Shown in pieces: positions 55,292-63,965 of a DNA stretch of 64,000 bases. The notes below the pieces were generated by a model. That model was not told the origin of the DNA. It made no database searches and saw only the letters and a program-made list of their open reading frames with translations. Source of the DNA: Lachnospiraceae bacterium (GTDB lineage: Bacteria; Bacillota; Clostridia; Lachnospirales; Lachnospiraceae); contig JAFYMC010000002.1 of assembly GCA_017556805.1 (NCBI GenBank), forward strand, positions 20,046 to 84,045. The letters run 5' to 3'. Within the stretch, counting starts at the first letter, position 1. Every line of letters starts with the position of its first letter. The position numbers and the translations under genes are program-made.

Positions 55292-55332
55292 AACCTAATA
55301 TACAAGCAGATAAAAGAAAGGGGACCTCCTAT

Positions 55333-56223
55333 ATGAGAGACTTTATCATCACCACTGATTCCAATTCCGATTTACCGAAGGAATACATCGACAAGCTTGG
55401 CACCGTTATTATTCCGCAGTATTACTCCTTCGGAGATACCGTATACGGTGACGAACTGAATATGCCGCCGGCCGAGTTCTACGAGCGCATGAAGAGCGGC
55501 GAGCTTCCTCAGTCCCAGGCAAACAATCCGGCTGTCATTGAGGATAAATTCCGCGCAGTTTTGGACCGTGGCCTTGACATTATCCATATCGCATTCTCCT
55601 CCGCATTAAGCGGCAGCTACAACAACGTATGTATGGTAGCAAGAGAACTGGAGGAGGACTATCCGGAAGCAAGAATCACGGTCATCGACTCCTTAAATGT
55701 ATCCCTTGGCGAAACCATCCTGTTATTGCATGCTACGGACTTAAAGGCAAAGGGATGCTCCTATGATGAGATTGTAACCGATTTGGAACAATATAAACAG
55801 CACATTAACGTACAGTTTACCGTAGACGACTTGTTCCACTTACAGAGAGGCGGCCGTGTCAGCAAGACTACCGCACTTGTAGGAAGCGCACTGAACTTAA
55901 AGCCGTTCCTTACCATCACCGACGCCGGCACCCTCATCTCCGACGGTACCGCACGGGGCAGAAAGAAATCCATGCGTACCCTGGTAGACCGTATGAAGGA
56001 TACCCTGGAGGACACTCCGGACACTTCCATCCCGGTGGGCATCGTACACGGCAACTGCATCGAAGACGCTAACACCATCGCTGAGCTGATAAAGTCCGAA
56101 ACCGGATTTACCAACATTATCATCAACGATATCAGCCCGAGCATCGGCACCCATGCAGGTCCGGGAGCATTGGGATTACTCTACTACGGAAAGTTAAAAC
56201 CGGAAGCAAAGGACGAGAAATAA
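55333..56223 (+). CDS. DegV family fatty acid-binding protein
   Basis: 296 residues. N-terminal DFIITTDSNSDLP; fatty-acid-binding segment IAFSSALSGSYNN; DDLFHLQRGGRVS and the C-terminal GIVHGNCIEDA and ISPSIGTHAGPGALG are standard for DegV. Such proteins bind acyl chains and can act as the FakB part of fatty-acid kinase; the kinase gene fakA is not in the window. One of only two long plus-strand genes; AAAGGGG lies 9 nt before the ATG. Ends at a two-way terminator. Confidence 0.94.
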   Translation: MRDFIITTDSNSDLPKEYIDKLGTVIIPQYYSFGDTVYGDELNMPPAEFYERMKSGELPQSQANNPAVIEDKFRAVLDRGLDIIHIAFSSALSGSYNNVCMVARELEEDYPEARITVIDSLNVSLGETILLLHATDLKAKGCSYDEIVTDLEQYKQHINVQFTVDDLFHLQRGGRVSKTTALVGSALNLKPFLTITDAGTLISDGTARGRKKSMRTLVDRMKDTLEDTPDTSIPVGIVHGNCIEDANTIAELIKSETGFTNIIINDISPSIGTHAGPGALGLLYYGKLKPEAKDEK

Positions 56224-56240
56224 AAAACCGATAAATAATA

Positions 56241-56283
56241 AAAAAAAGTGGGGCGACTTACGTCAGCCCCACTTCGTTTTTCT
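56241..56283. terminator. Bidirectional terminator between degV and the lipoprotein gene
   Basis: AAGTGGGGC / GCCCCACTT, 9-bp stem, flanked by an A-run on the left and CGTTTTT on the right, so it serves both convergent genes. Confidence 0.9.
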
Positions 56284-56287
56284 GTTA

Positions 56288-57112
56288 TTACTTTACCGTC
56301 ACGGAAGTGATGTGCGGGTTTACACCCTCATACCAGTACAGGAAACCTTCCATATCTACCGTATCACCCACTTTTAAGTTCTTAACCGCTGCGTATACGT
56401 CGGTGGTATTGTCGCACAAATAAGACTCTACGGTGAAGGAGTAGGTAGCACCGTTTAAGGATACGTTAAAGTACAGGTCGTTACCGTCCTGACCGGAACC
56501 GTCCCAGTTGTACAGGAATGCTACATTGTTGCCTTCCGCATCCTGACCTGCTGCTTCTACGGTCATACCCTTAAAAGCTACGAACTCGTTCTGATGCTTG
56601 ATTAACTCATCGGTGCCGAGCAGAGCGGTTACATCCTTTACCGGAGCGATGTAGGTATCGCCGCCTTCAACAAACTCAAAGGTAGCATCCATTACTTCGA
56701 TTTCGCCGGACCACTCGCCCTTGTAACCGGTTACCTTAATCTTGGTGCCCGGAACCAGCTTCTCATAATCTTCTGCGGAACATGCCATGTTGTACAGGAA
56801 ATATGCGCCGTCCTTATCCTGAGTGTAAACGGTAGCCTTGTCTTCCCACCAGGACTGCTTTGCCTGTACGTAGGTCTCGATTACCACTTCGGAATCCATT
56901 GCTGCTGCCATGTACTCAGCGTAGGTCATAACACCTTCGGACTCTGCGTCTACGTCTGCCTTGTCGCCGTTGTTTGCATCATTATTGTTCTCTACTGCTG
57001 CCGTTGCGGTCGGTTCCGGAGTTACATTATTCTCTTCTTTCTCCTTCTTACCGCAACCGATACATGCAACCGCAAGTAACGTGCATGCTGCTAACACTAA
57101 TATCTTTCTCAT
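56288..57112 (-). CDS. Secreted lipoprotein with OB-fold-like repeats, function unknown
   Basis: 274 residues. A signal peptide (MRKILVLAACTLLAVACIGC) ends in a lipobox-like sequence; a charged, threonine/asparagine-rich tether of about 40 residues follows. Two similar beta-rich modules are seen: VVIETYVQAKQSWWEDKATV with VPGTKIKVTGYKGEW, and NEFVAFKGMTVEAAG with LKVGDTVDMEGFLYWYEG; the K-x-G-D/T-x-V-x-G pattern suggests OB-type folds. Similar lipoproteins occur in Lachnospiraceae; no role is known. It has its own strong promoter inside the end of the preceding gene. Confidence 0.8.
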   Translation of the reverse strand: MRKILVLAACTLLAVACIGCGKKEKEENNVTPEPTATAAVENNNDANNGDKADVDAESEGVMTYAEYMAAAMDSEVVIETYVQAKQSWWEDKATVYTQDKDGAYFLYNMACSAEDYEKLVPGTKIKVTGYKGEWSGEIEVMDATFEFVEGGDTYIAPVKDVTALLGTDELIKHQNEFVAFKGMTVEAAGQDAEGNNVAFLYNWDGSGQDGNDLYFNVSLNGATYSFTVESYLCDNTTDVYAAVKNLKVGDTVDMEGFLYWYEGVNPHITSVTVK

Positions 57113-57153
57113 TTTCTTTCTCCTTTTCGTGCAAAGTTAGATAAACACCATAG

Positions 57154-57181
57154 ATTATACACACATTTTTAAATAAGTCAA
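57154..57181 (-). promoter_or_regulatory. Sigma-A promoter of the lipoprotein gene
   Basis: TTGACT (57181-57176) overlaps the stop codon of the binding-protein gene; 16-bp spacer; TATAAT (57159-57154). Confidence 0.75.
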
Positions 57182-58794
57182 TGACTGTCTTTGGATTTTC
57201 TCTTCTTTTTTTTCAGATAAGATAAGCCCACATAAAGCCCCATACCGGCCCAGGCTACCGCCAAAGTAACCAACAATGCCACCGCCGTACTCGGTAAAGC
57301 CCCCAACTCCTCTTTTCCTGTTCCGGCATCGCTTCTCTGGTCCAGCCGATACAGGGAGGTCATGTCCGCAAACAAGTCCTCTATGAAAGCCTCGTTTACC
57401 TCCTTTTTTCTGCGAATAGCCTTTGTCACCTCTTCAATCATCTGACCTGCAGCATTACGAAGAGACGTAGAACCGTTAAACACCGGCGTTACAAAGGTAT
57501 GCTCCACATTCTCAAGCAAAAGTTTCGAAGCCTGAATCTTGATATCGTAATACAGGGCGTTATCTTCACCGCTCCGGGACAAATAGTCCACATAGGTCTC
57601 TGCCGTCTGTGCCTTAGAAGTTACCGGCACATACCCTTCCGTCCGGGCATAGGCAATCTGTACCTCATTCGTCAGAAGATACTGCACAAACAGCCAGGAC
57701 GCCAGTACCTCCTGGGGATTCTCTTTATTAAAAATACACACCGACGGGCCCTGGGAAATCATTTGCGGATTGTCCGGGTCAAGCTGTGGCAGCATCCGTA
57801 CCTCTGTTTCAAACCTTACCAGCTTATCCTCACTGATGTCGCACAGCGGCGCATCGCTTCCCATCCAGGTAGCTCCCGCGGTGGAATCGATAGCAAAGAT
57901 GCACTGCCCCGCATTTAAGAAGTTGGCCGGATACCCCACAATCTTAAAGGTAGAAAAGGCGCCGGTCTTCGCATGCTCGGCCACGTCAAATAAAATATCC
58001 TTGGTAGTCTCATTAAAAATCAATACCTTGCCGTTCTCATCGGAATATCCCCCATCGGACTGAGCAAGCAGCTGAATCATCATATTGTCCGTAGACTTAT
58101 AAATGAACGGAATCAATACCTTCTGACCGTTTACAAGATAATTTCCTTCCGCATCTTTCGCCGTCGCCGCCTCGGACACCTCCCAGATAAAGTCCCAGGT
58201 CAGCTCCTCCGGCACCTCATAGCCCAGCTTTTCTACGTAAGTCTTATTAATATAGCAAGCCTCCGTAGAGCGCATAAACGGTACCGCGTAATAATTGTTA
58301 TCAAAGGCACATTCGGTAAGAAATTGCGGAATCATCTCCTCCTTCGCCGGAGAATCAAACCTCACCTCACTGCCCGCCAGACCGAACCGATCATCCTCCA
58401 TTAGACTGTCTAACGGCACCACACAGTTATCTCCCGTCAAATAAGTGGCAATATGGTCCGGGTAGGTAATACATACATTCGGCGTCGTTCCTGTGGAAAT
58501 ATTGGTAATCACATCGTTATAAATCCGCCCGTAATCCGTATACAGACGCAAATTCACCTTTACATTCGGATACAAAGCTTCAAAACCCTTGATGGCCTTC
58601 TCATAAATCTCCGTCTGGGTTTTGTTGGTATCGTTTTTCGCCCAAAAAGTAATTTCGTGCTGCATCGTCTCATCAAAGCTTTCCGGCACCGCAAACTCGT
58701 TCCGGCCCATGGAACCATGGCATCCCCCCAGTACCGTCAGGCAAAGCAAAGTCGCAAGAAAACCGCATAAATAACGTTTTTTCCGTCTTCTCAT
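57178..58794 (-). CDS. ABC transporter substrate-binding lipoprotein (family 1, UgpB/MalE-like) with C-terminal membrane helix
   Basis: 538 residues. Signal peptide with lipobox VLGGC (Cys25), then a solute-binding protein fold: EITFWAKNDTNKTQ, YAVPFMRSTEACYINKTYVEKLGY, GQCIFAIDSTAGATWMGS and SWLFVQYLLTNEVQIAY. Unusually, a second membrane segment (ALLVTLAVAWAGMGLYVGL) and a basic tail KKKKRKSKDSH end the protein, so it would be anchored at both termini. The ATG overlaps the stop of the MalG-type permease gene (ATGA). Likely substrate: a sugar, oligosaccharide or glycerol-phosphate compound. Confidence 0.9.
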   Translation of the reverse strand: MRRRKKRYLCGFLATLLCLTVLGGCHGSMGRNEFAVPESFDETMQHEITFWAKNDTNKTQTEIYEKAIKGFEALYPNVKVNLRLYTDYGRIYNDVITNISTGTTPNVCITYPDHIATYLTGDNCVVPLDSLMEDDRFGLAGSEVRFDSPAKEEMIPQFLTECAFDNNYYAVPFMRSTEACYINKTYVEKLGYEVPEELTWDFIWEVSEAATAKDAEGNYLVNGQKVLIPFIYKSTDNMMIQLLAQSDGGYSDENGKVLIFNETTKDILFDVAEHAKTGAFSTFKIVGYPANFLNAGQCIFAIDSTAGATWMGSDAPLCDISEDKLVRFETEVRMLPQLDPDNPQMISQGPSVCIFNKENPQEVLASWLFVQYLLTNEVQIAYARTEGYVPVTSKAQTAETYVDYLSRSGEDNALYYDIKIQASKLLLENVEHTFVTPVFNGSTSLRNAAGQMIEEVTKAIRRKKEVNEAFIEDLFADMTSLYRLDQRSDAGTGKEELGALPSTAVALLVTLAVAWAGMGLYVGLSYLKKKKRKSKDSH

Positions 58795-59666
58795 CCCTTG
58801 GTACCTCCTCTGGACACACCCGCCATAATTTTCTTTCGGAATACCAGAAACAGGATAATCAGAGGCAGGGAAATGACTACCACCGCCGCCATCATAGCCG
58901 GAATATTCTCACGCCCGAAACCGTTTTCCCTGATTTCCTGGATACCGTTGGATACAAGAAAATAGTTTTTATCATCCGTAATCAACCGCGGCCACACATA
59001 AGAGTTCCAGCACTCGATGACCTTCAGTATCACAATAGTTACCACCGTCGGCTTACAAATCGGAAGTAACACCTTAAACAGGTATTTTAAATCCGAGGTA
59101 GCATCCACCTTTGCCGCGTAGTACAGCTCGTCCGGTACCTGGGCAAAATTTTCTTTTAGCAGATAGATATAGAATACCGACGTTACCGACGGCAAAATCA
59201 GTCCCAAAAAGGTATTCCGCAGGTCCATATTCGTAATCGTGACAAAGTTGGTAATCACCACCAACTCATTCGGAACCATCATCAATGCAAGAAACAGTGT
59301 AAATACCAGGTCCTTTCCTCGAAACTGCAGTCTGGCAAAGGCAAAGGCCGCAAACACAATCACCAGAAGCATCAATGCCGTGGTCGCCACCGTAAAGACG
59401 ACTGTGTTGAAAAAGTACTTTGCCAGCGGCACCTCCGTAAAAGCATCGATATAATTTTGCATCGTCGGCGACAGGGTAAAAAACTTCGGGATATACTCGG
59501 AGTTGTAGGCGCCGTAGCTTTTCACCGAGGTCAGCACCATCCAATAAAACGGAAATAATACGATGACCGCCCATACCGCAAGCAGCGTATAAATTACCGT
59601 TTTCCCGAGGGCATTCCGCACCTTGGCCCTTTGTTCAATTGTTTTATATGTAGGCTTCTTTTCCAT
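58791..59666 (-). CDS. ABC transporter permease, MalG/UgpE type
   Basis: 291 residues, six membrane helices, with the EAA loop ELYYAAKVDATSDLKYLFKVLLPICKP in outline (EAA---G variant AAKVDATS). Start is ATG 59666 with AGAGGG at 6 nt; an ATG six bases upstream is too close to that site. It pairs with the MalF-type permease encoded 11 bases upstream. Confidence 0.94.
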   Translation of the reverse strand: MEKKPTYKTIEQRAKVRNALGKTVIYTLLAVWAVIVLFPFYWMVLTSVKSYGAYNSEYIPKFFTLSPTMQNYIDAFTEVPLAKYFFNTVVFTVATTALMLLVIVFAAFAFARLQFRGKDLVFTLFLALMMVPNELVVITNFVTITNMDLRNTFLGLILPSVTSVFYIYLLKENFAQVPDELYYAAKVDATSDLKYLFKVLLPICKPTVVTIVILKVIECWNSYVWPRLITDDKNYFLVSNGIQEIRENGFGRENIPAMMAAVVVISLPLIILFLVFRKKIMAGVSRGGTKG

Positions 59667-59677
59667 AGGCATCCCTC

Positions 59678-60568
59678 TTAATAGTGAACGTGCTTTTTGC
59701 TGACAAGCAGGTTAATACACGTAATGGTCAGTATAATCGAAAACAGTACAATAGCCGCCGCCGAGGCAAAGGATGGGTATCCGCCGGAGTCGCCGTACAG
59801 CATATCGTAAATGTAACCCACCATGGTATTCATGCCGGCTGCGTTTAAGTCCGTACCGAACAATGCCACCGCATCACTGTAGGCTTTAAATGCACCGATA
59901 AATCCGGTTATCACAAGATAGAACACCGTCGGTGAAATCATCGGCAGGGTAATGCGGAAAAAGATACGGGCTTTTGACGTTCCGTCTACCTTTGCCGCGT
60001 TATAGTAATCCTGCTTCACGGAAGCCAGTGCACTGGTCAGAATCAGCACTTTAAACGGCAGCACTACCCATACGGTATAGGCACACAGTACAAACATCTT
60101 TGCCGCATAAGTTCCGTCCAGAAAATCCACCGTACTACCGCCGAAGGCCTGAATCAGCACATTAATCATTCCGTCGGAATACGGCGTCTTTTTAAACAAA
60201 ATCATAAAAACCAAACCAACCGCTAAGGTATTGGTCACATACGGTAAAAAGTAAACCGTCTGGAACAATTCCTTTAACTTCGTTATCGAGGCCAGTCCCG
60301 CTGATATTAGAAGTGCCAGTCCTGTAGACACCGGCACTGTAATCAATACCAGAATAAAGGTATTCTTTACGGCCTGTAAAAAATATGTATCGTGTAATAC
60401 ATAGGAATAGTTGTAAAATCCTACGCCGAAGGATTCTCCCGATGCGAAATTAAACCCCTCCTCCACAGAGTAGATCAGCACATCGATTAACGGGTATACC
60501 ATAAACACACCCAGAAAGAGAATCGCCGGTATCAGATACAACCAACCCTTTTTATTATTATTCTCCAT
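59678..60568 (-). CDS. ABC transporter permease, MalF/UgpA type
   Basis: 296 residues, six helices: GWLYLIPAILFLGVFMVYPL at the N-terminus and the EAA loop DYYNAAKVDGTSKARIFFRITLP, the clear motif of carbohydrate-uptake family 1 permeases. ATG 60568 has GGGAG at 6 nt. It follows the ATPase gene by 14 bases. Confidence 0.94.
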   Translation of the reverse strand: MENNNKKGWLYLIPAILFLGVFMVYPLIDVLIYSVEEGFNFASGESFGVGFYNYSYVLHDTYFLQAVKNTFILVLITVPVSTGLALLISAGLASITKLKELFQTVYFLPYVTNTLAVGLVFMILFKKTPYSDGMINVLIQAFGGSTVDFLDGTYAAKMFVLCAYTVWVVLPFKVLILTSALASVKQDYYNAAKVDGTSKARIFFRITLPMISPTVFYLVITGFIGAFKAYSDAVALFGTDLNAAGMNTMVGYIYDMLYGDSGGYPSFASAAAIVLFSIILTITCINLLVSKKHVHY

Positions 60569-60582
60569 AAGCGTCTCCCGTA

Positions 60583-61686
60583 TTAGTTCGCGTTAAAATA
60601 GATTCGTGCATCGGTGGTTACATCAAACAGCAACACCTTATTAGGCTTCAAAGAAAAACGTACTTTTTCCGCCGCCAAATCCACCTTATTTTCCGCACTG
60701 ATAATGGAGCGAATCTCCACATTCTCGGACTCCTCGTGGGTGGATACCACCGTCACGTCCCGCCCCATTACTTCAATCTCCGCAAGCTTACAGGAAAGCG
60801 GTCCCTTTTCATCCAGAACGAAACCCTCCGGACGGATACCTGCCGCCACAGGGCCTTCCGGTGCTCCTGTAACAGACAATACCGCTTCGTCCCCAATCCA
60901 AAGCTTCCCGGCTTCTACTCTGCCACGGAACATATTAATCGGCGGCGTACCAAGGAACTTTGCCACAAACCCGTCCACCGGATTGTCGTACACCTCCTGA
61001 GGAGCACCTATCTGGTGAATACTACCGTCCTTCATGACAATAATCAAATCGGAAATACTCATGGCCTCTTCCTGATCATGAGTGACAAAAATCGTAGTAA
61101 TCTTTGTCTCCCGCTGGATTCTGCGAATCTCTTCTCTCGTCTGGAGACGGAGTCTGGCATCCAGATTGGAAAGCGGCTCATCAAGTAGCAGAATCCGCGG
61201 CATCTTAACAAGCGCTCTGGCTATGGCCACACGCTGCTGCTGACCTCCGGACAGCTCCGACGGTTTCCGGTCCATAAGCGTATCAATCTGAACCAGCTTT
61301 GCGGCCTCGTAAGCCTTTTCTTTCATAACCTCTTTGGTCAGCTTCTTATCGCCCTTAAAATTCTGGAGCGGGAACATAATATTTTGCAATACCGTCAAAT
61401 GCGGATACAACGCATAATTCTGAAACACCAGGCCTACGCCCCGGTTTTCCGCCGGTAAATTTGTCACATCATCTTCTCCGAAGAAGATACGTCCCTCCGT
61501 CGGTTTTAAAAGTCCGGAAAGCAGGTTCAACGCCGTACTCTTTCCACAGCCGGACGGTCCTAAAAGACCGATGAGCTTCCCGTCCGGAATCTCCACGTTA
61601 AACTTATTAACCGCGATGACCTCTTCTTTGATTCTTTTATTCCGATTCGGGAATTTCTTTGTTACATTCTGCAAAACAACTTTCAT
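60583..61686 (-). CDS. ABC transporter ATP-binding protein, UgpC/MsmK/MalK type
   Basis: 367 residues. Walker A GPSGCGKSTALN, signature LSGGQQQRVAIARAL, Walker B RILLLDEPLSNLDARLR, H-loop VTHDQEEAM, and a C-terminal TOBE-type regulatory domain from about residue 240. ATPases of this class often serve several sugar transporters. It is the first gene of the ABC operon, behind a TTGACA promoter with a GTTCA-AA-TGAAC dyad in its leader. Confidence 0.95.
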   Translation of the reverse strand: MKVVLQNVTKKFPNRNKRIKEEVIAVNKFNVEIPDGKLIGLLGPSGCGKSTALNLLSGLLKPTEGRIFFGEDDVTNLPAENRGVGLVFQNYALYPHLTVLQNIMFPLQNFKGDKKLTKEVMKEKAYEAAKLVQIDTLMDRKPSELSGGQQQRVAIARALVKMPRILLLDEPLSNLDARLRLQTREEIRRIQRETKITTIFVTHDQEEAMSISDLIIVMKDGSIHQIGAPQEVYDNPVDGFVAKFLGTPPINMFRGRVEAGKLWIGDEAVLSVTGAPEGPVAAGIRPEGFVLDEKGPLSCKLAEIEVMGRDVTVVSTHEESENVEIRSIISAENKVDLAAEKVRFSLKPNKVLLFDVTTDARIYFNAN

Positions 61687-61767
61687 GGCAATCCTCTCTT
61701 TGTCATTCCGTGTAAATTCATGCGAAATATCTTATAACGTTCAAATGAACTATTTTCCTACAAATTA

Positions 61768-61796
61768 TATATAAATCTTTCTCCAACTTTTGTCAA
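61768..61796 (-). promoter_or_regulatory. Sigma-A promoter of the ABC transporter operon
   Basis: TTGACA (61796-61791), 17-bp spacer, TATATA (61773-61768). A short inverted repeat GTTCA-AA-TGAAC lies downstream at 61739-61750 and could be an operator. Confidence 0.6.
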
Positions 61797-61814
61797 GTTT
61801 GTGTACAATTCCTC

Positions 61815-61843
61815 TTGATTTTCCGTAATAGGAGTTGTATACT
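61815..61843 (+). promoter_or_regulatory. Sigma-A promoter of the CPA2-type antiporter gene
   Basis: TTGATT (61815-61820), 17-bp spacer, TATACT (61838-61843), about 38 bp before the TTG start. Confidence 0.7.
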
Positions 61844-61880
61844 TGCATTTGGCTAAAAAATATAGAAAGAAGGCGTCACT

Positions 61881-63179
61881 TTGAGTAGTGTATTATTGTC
61901 AGTATCCGTTGCACTTTTGGCCGGATTACTTATGACACGTTTGTTTAAGCCGTTAAAATTGCCGTCTGTTACGGCATACTTAATCTCCGGTGTATTAATC
62001 GGACCGTACTGCCTCGGTGCCTTAGACATCGACGGGCTTGGCTTTTCTTCCATGGAAAATGTAACCAATCTGGCACTGATTTCCGAGGTTGCTTTAGGCT
62101 TTATCGCATTTTCCATCGGTAACGAGTTCCGTCTGGAGGATTTAAAGAAAACCGGTAAGGCAGCATTTACCATCGGTATTTTTCAGGCTTTGGCCGCTAC
62201 CTTATGTGTAGATTTGGCTTTACTCGGCATTCACTTACTTATGCCGGATAAGCTGTCCGTACCGCAGTTGCTTACCTTAGGTGCCATTGCGACCGCTACC
62301 GCACCGGCAGCTACCCTTATGGTAGTTCGCCAGTACAAAGCAAAGGGTCCGTTAACAAGCTTACTTCTCCCGATTGTTGCATTGGACGATGCGGTGGGCC
62401 TGATTGTGTTTGCGGTATGCTTCGGTATTTCCAAGACCTTAGTCAGCGGTTCCGTGGATCTCGTTTCCATTATTGTGAATCCGTTGGTAGAGATTGTAGC
62501 TTCTCTGCTTCTGGGCGCCATCATGGGCTGGTTACTGACTCAGTTGGAGAAGATGTTTAACTCCAATACCAACCGTTTGAATCTGACCATTGCGTTCGTA
62601 TTCCTGACGGTTTCCCTGTCTATGTTGGACTTCCATGCAGGTCCGGTACATATCAGCTTTTCCTCTCTTTTGGTATGTATGATGCTCGGTACCGTATTCT
62701 GCAACCTTTGTCCGCTGTCCCACGATTTGATGGGCGCCTCCGACAAATGGACCTCTCCTCTGTTTGCGCTGTTCTTTGTCATCAGCGGTGCGGAGCTGGA
62801 ACTTAGCGTATTTACGGATTTCGCTATCGTATTTATCGGTGCGATTTACATTTTATTCCGTTGCCTCGGAAAGTATATCGGTACTTTCCTTTCCGCAAAG
62901 GCAGTGAAGTGCGAACCGAACATTTGCAAGTATTTGGGTATTACCCTCTTCCCGCAGGCCGGTGTCGCTCTCGGTATGTGTGCTACCGCCATGCAGCTTG
63001 GTGAAGACGGACACCTGATTCGCAACATCACCTTATTCGCAGTTCTCATTTACGAGCTCTTCGGACCGTTACTCACCAGACAGGCACTTATGACTGCCGG
63101 CGAAATTTATCCGATTCCGGAGCATGTATTGAATCGTAGAAAACATAAGCTGGAACAGGCAAAAGAAATGCGGAAATAG
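61881..63179 (+). CDS. Monovalent cation:proton antiporter-2 (CPA2) family membrane protein
   Basis: 432 residues with about 12-13 membrane helices. Typical Na+/H+ exchanger elements: KLPSVTAYLISGVLIGP, SEVALGFIAFSIGNEF, TAPAATLMVVRQYKAKGP and LPIVALDDAVGLIVF; the DD pair in that last helix fits the ion-binding site. A cytosolic RCK domain is absent. Start is TTG 61881 with AAGAAGG upstream. Ion specificity unknown. It stands alone between its promoter and a two-way terminator. Confidence 0.9.
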   Translation: MSSVLLSVSVALLAGLLMTRLFKPLKLPSVTAYLISGVLIGPYCLGALDIDGLGFSSMENVTNLALISEVALGFIAFSIGNEFRLEDLKKTGKAAFTIGIFQALAATLCVDLALLGIHLLMPDKLSVPQLLTLGAIATATAPAATLMVVRQYKAKGPLTSLLLPIVALDDAVGLIVFAVCFGISKTLVSGSVDLVSIIVNPLVEIVASLLLGAIMGWLLTQLEKMFNSNTNRLNLTIAFVFLTVSLSMLDFHAGPVHISFSSLLVCMMLGTVFCNLCPLSHDLMGASDKWTSPLFALFFVISGAELELSVFTDFAIVFIGAIYILFRCLGKYIGTFLSAKAVKCEPNICKYLGITLFPQAGVALGMCATAMQLGEDGHLIRNITLFAVLIYELFGPLLTRQALMTAGEIYPIPEHVLNRRKHKLEQAKEMRK

Positions 63180-63197
63180 AATAGATACATAGATACA

Positions 63198-63238
63198 AAA
63201 AATCACCCGTCCCCAAAAGGGCGGGTGATTTTTGTTGG
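63198..63238. terminator. Bidirectional terminator between the antiporter and XRE regulator genes
   Basis: AAAAATCACCCG / CGGGTGATTTTT, 12-bp stem, with T-runs on both strands. About 65 bases of low-feature sequence lie between it and the XRE gene stop. Confidence 0.9.
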
Positions 63239-63304
63239 CTTCAAATAGCCGTAAGGCTAAAATCTTTTACTAATTTCTAACATCGACAAACTGAAAGTTT
63301 CATA

Positions 63305-63910
63305 TTATCTGGTTAAAACATGTTTGCAATATTTTGTACATCCGCATTTAGGACAAGTTAACTTTCTTTTGGTAATTGTATGAGGCCCCATAACATAGGA
63401 TTTCATATTCGGAACAAAACGCTCCTTGCATTCAGGACATTCAAAGGCTCCTGCATCTCTATCTAATACGCATGCAATAGCAATTCCCATTGCCATCACT
63501 ACAAATCCAATTCCCAGCAAAAGTATTCTGGTCCACACCTGCATTTCCAATAATCCTGCCATCATAAACAAAGGCATTGCTGCAATAATCACTAATACCG
63601 CAACCATTACCGACATTATGATTTTCTTTTTACTTTCCTGAGCCTCTTTTACTAAATTCACCATATTTTCCTCCGCTTTCTTTTTATAATCCGCTTCTTG
63701 CAATCGTTCACCTGATAAAAGTTCATTTACCGTAACTTCTAATTCATTGCAAAGTGGAAGTAACAATGATACTTCCGGGAAGCCATTACCTCTTTCCCAT
63801 TTTGAGATTGTTTTATCGCTGATACTAAGCTTATCTGCCAATTCCCTTTGCGTATAATTTTTTGCTTTTCTTTCTTCAGCAATAAATTTACCGATCTTAA
63901 TTTGATCCAT
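63305..63910 (-). CDS. Membrane-bound XRE-family regulator with C-terminal zinc ribbon
   Basis: 201 residues. N-terminal HTH_3 (about 5-60): RKAKNYTQRELADKLSISDKTISKWERG. Then a charged linker, two membrane helices (SVMVAVLVIIAAMPLFMMAGL and ILLLGIGFVVMAMGIAIACVL), and a zinc-ribbon-like tail with CPECKERF and CPKCGCTKYC. The layout suggests a membrane-tethered repressor; target and signal are unknown. GGAGG lies 8 nt before ATG 63910. Confidence 0.88.
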   Translation of the reverse strand: MDQIKIGKFIAEERKAKNYTQRELADKLSISDKTISKWERGNGFPEVSLLLPLCNELEVTVNELLSGERLQEADYKKKAEENMVNLVKEAQESKKKIIMSVMVAVLVIIAAMPLFMMAGLLEMQVWTRILLLGIGFVVMAMGIAIACVLDRDAGAFECPECKERFVPNMKSYVMGPHTITKRKLTCPKCGCTKYCKHVLTR

Positions 63911-63936
63911 AGGTTCGTGTCCTCCTTTCCGGATTT

Positions 63937-63965
63937 ATTGTATGGATTTCCATTTTGTTTTTACA
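63937..63965 (-). promoter_or_regulatory. Weak candidate promoter of the XRE regulator gene
   Basis: TACAAT (63942-63937) with TGTAAA 17 bp upstream (63965-63960). The -35 is poor. Confidence 0.3.
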
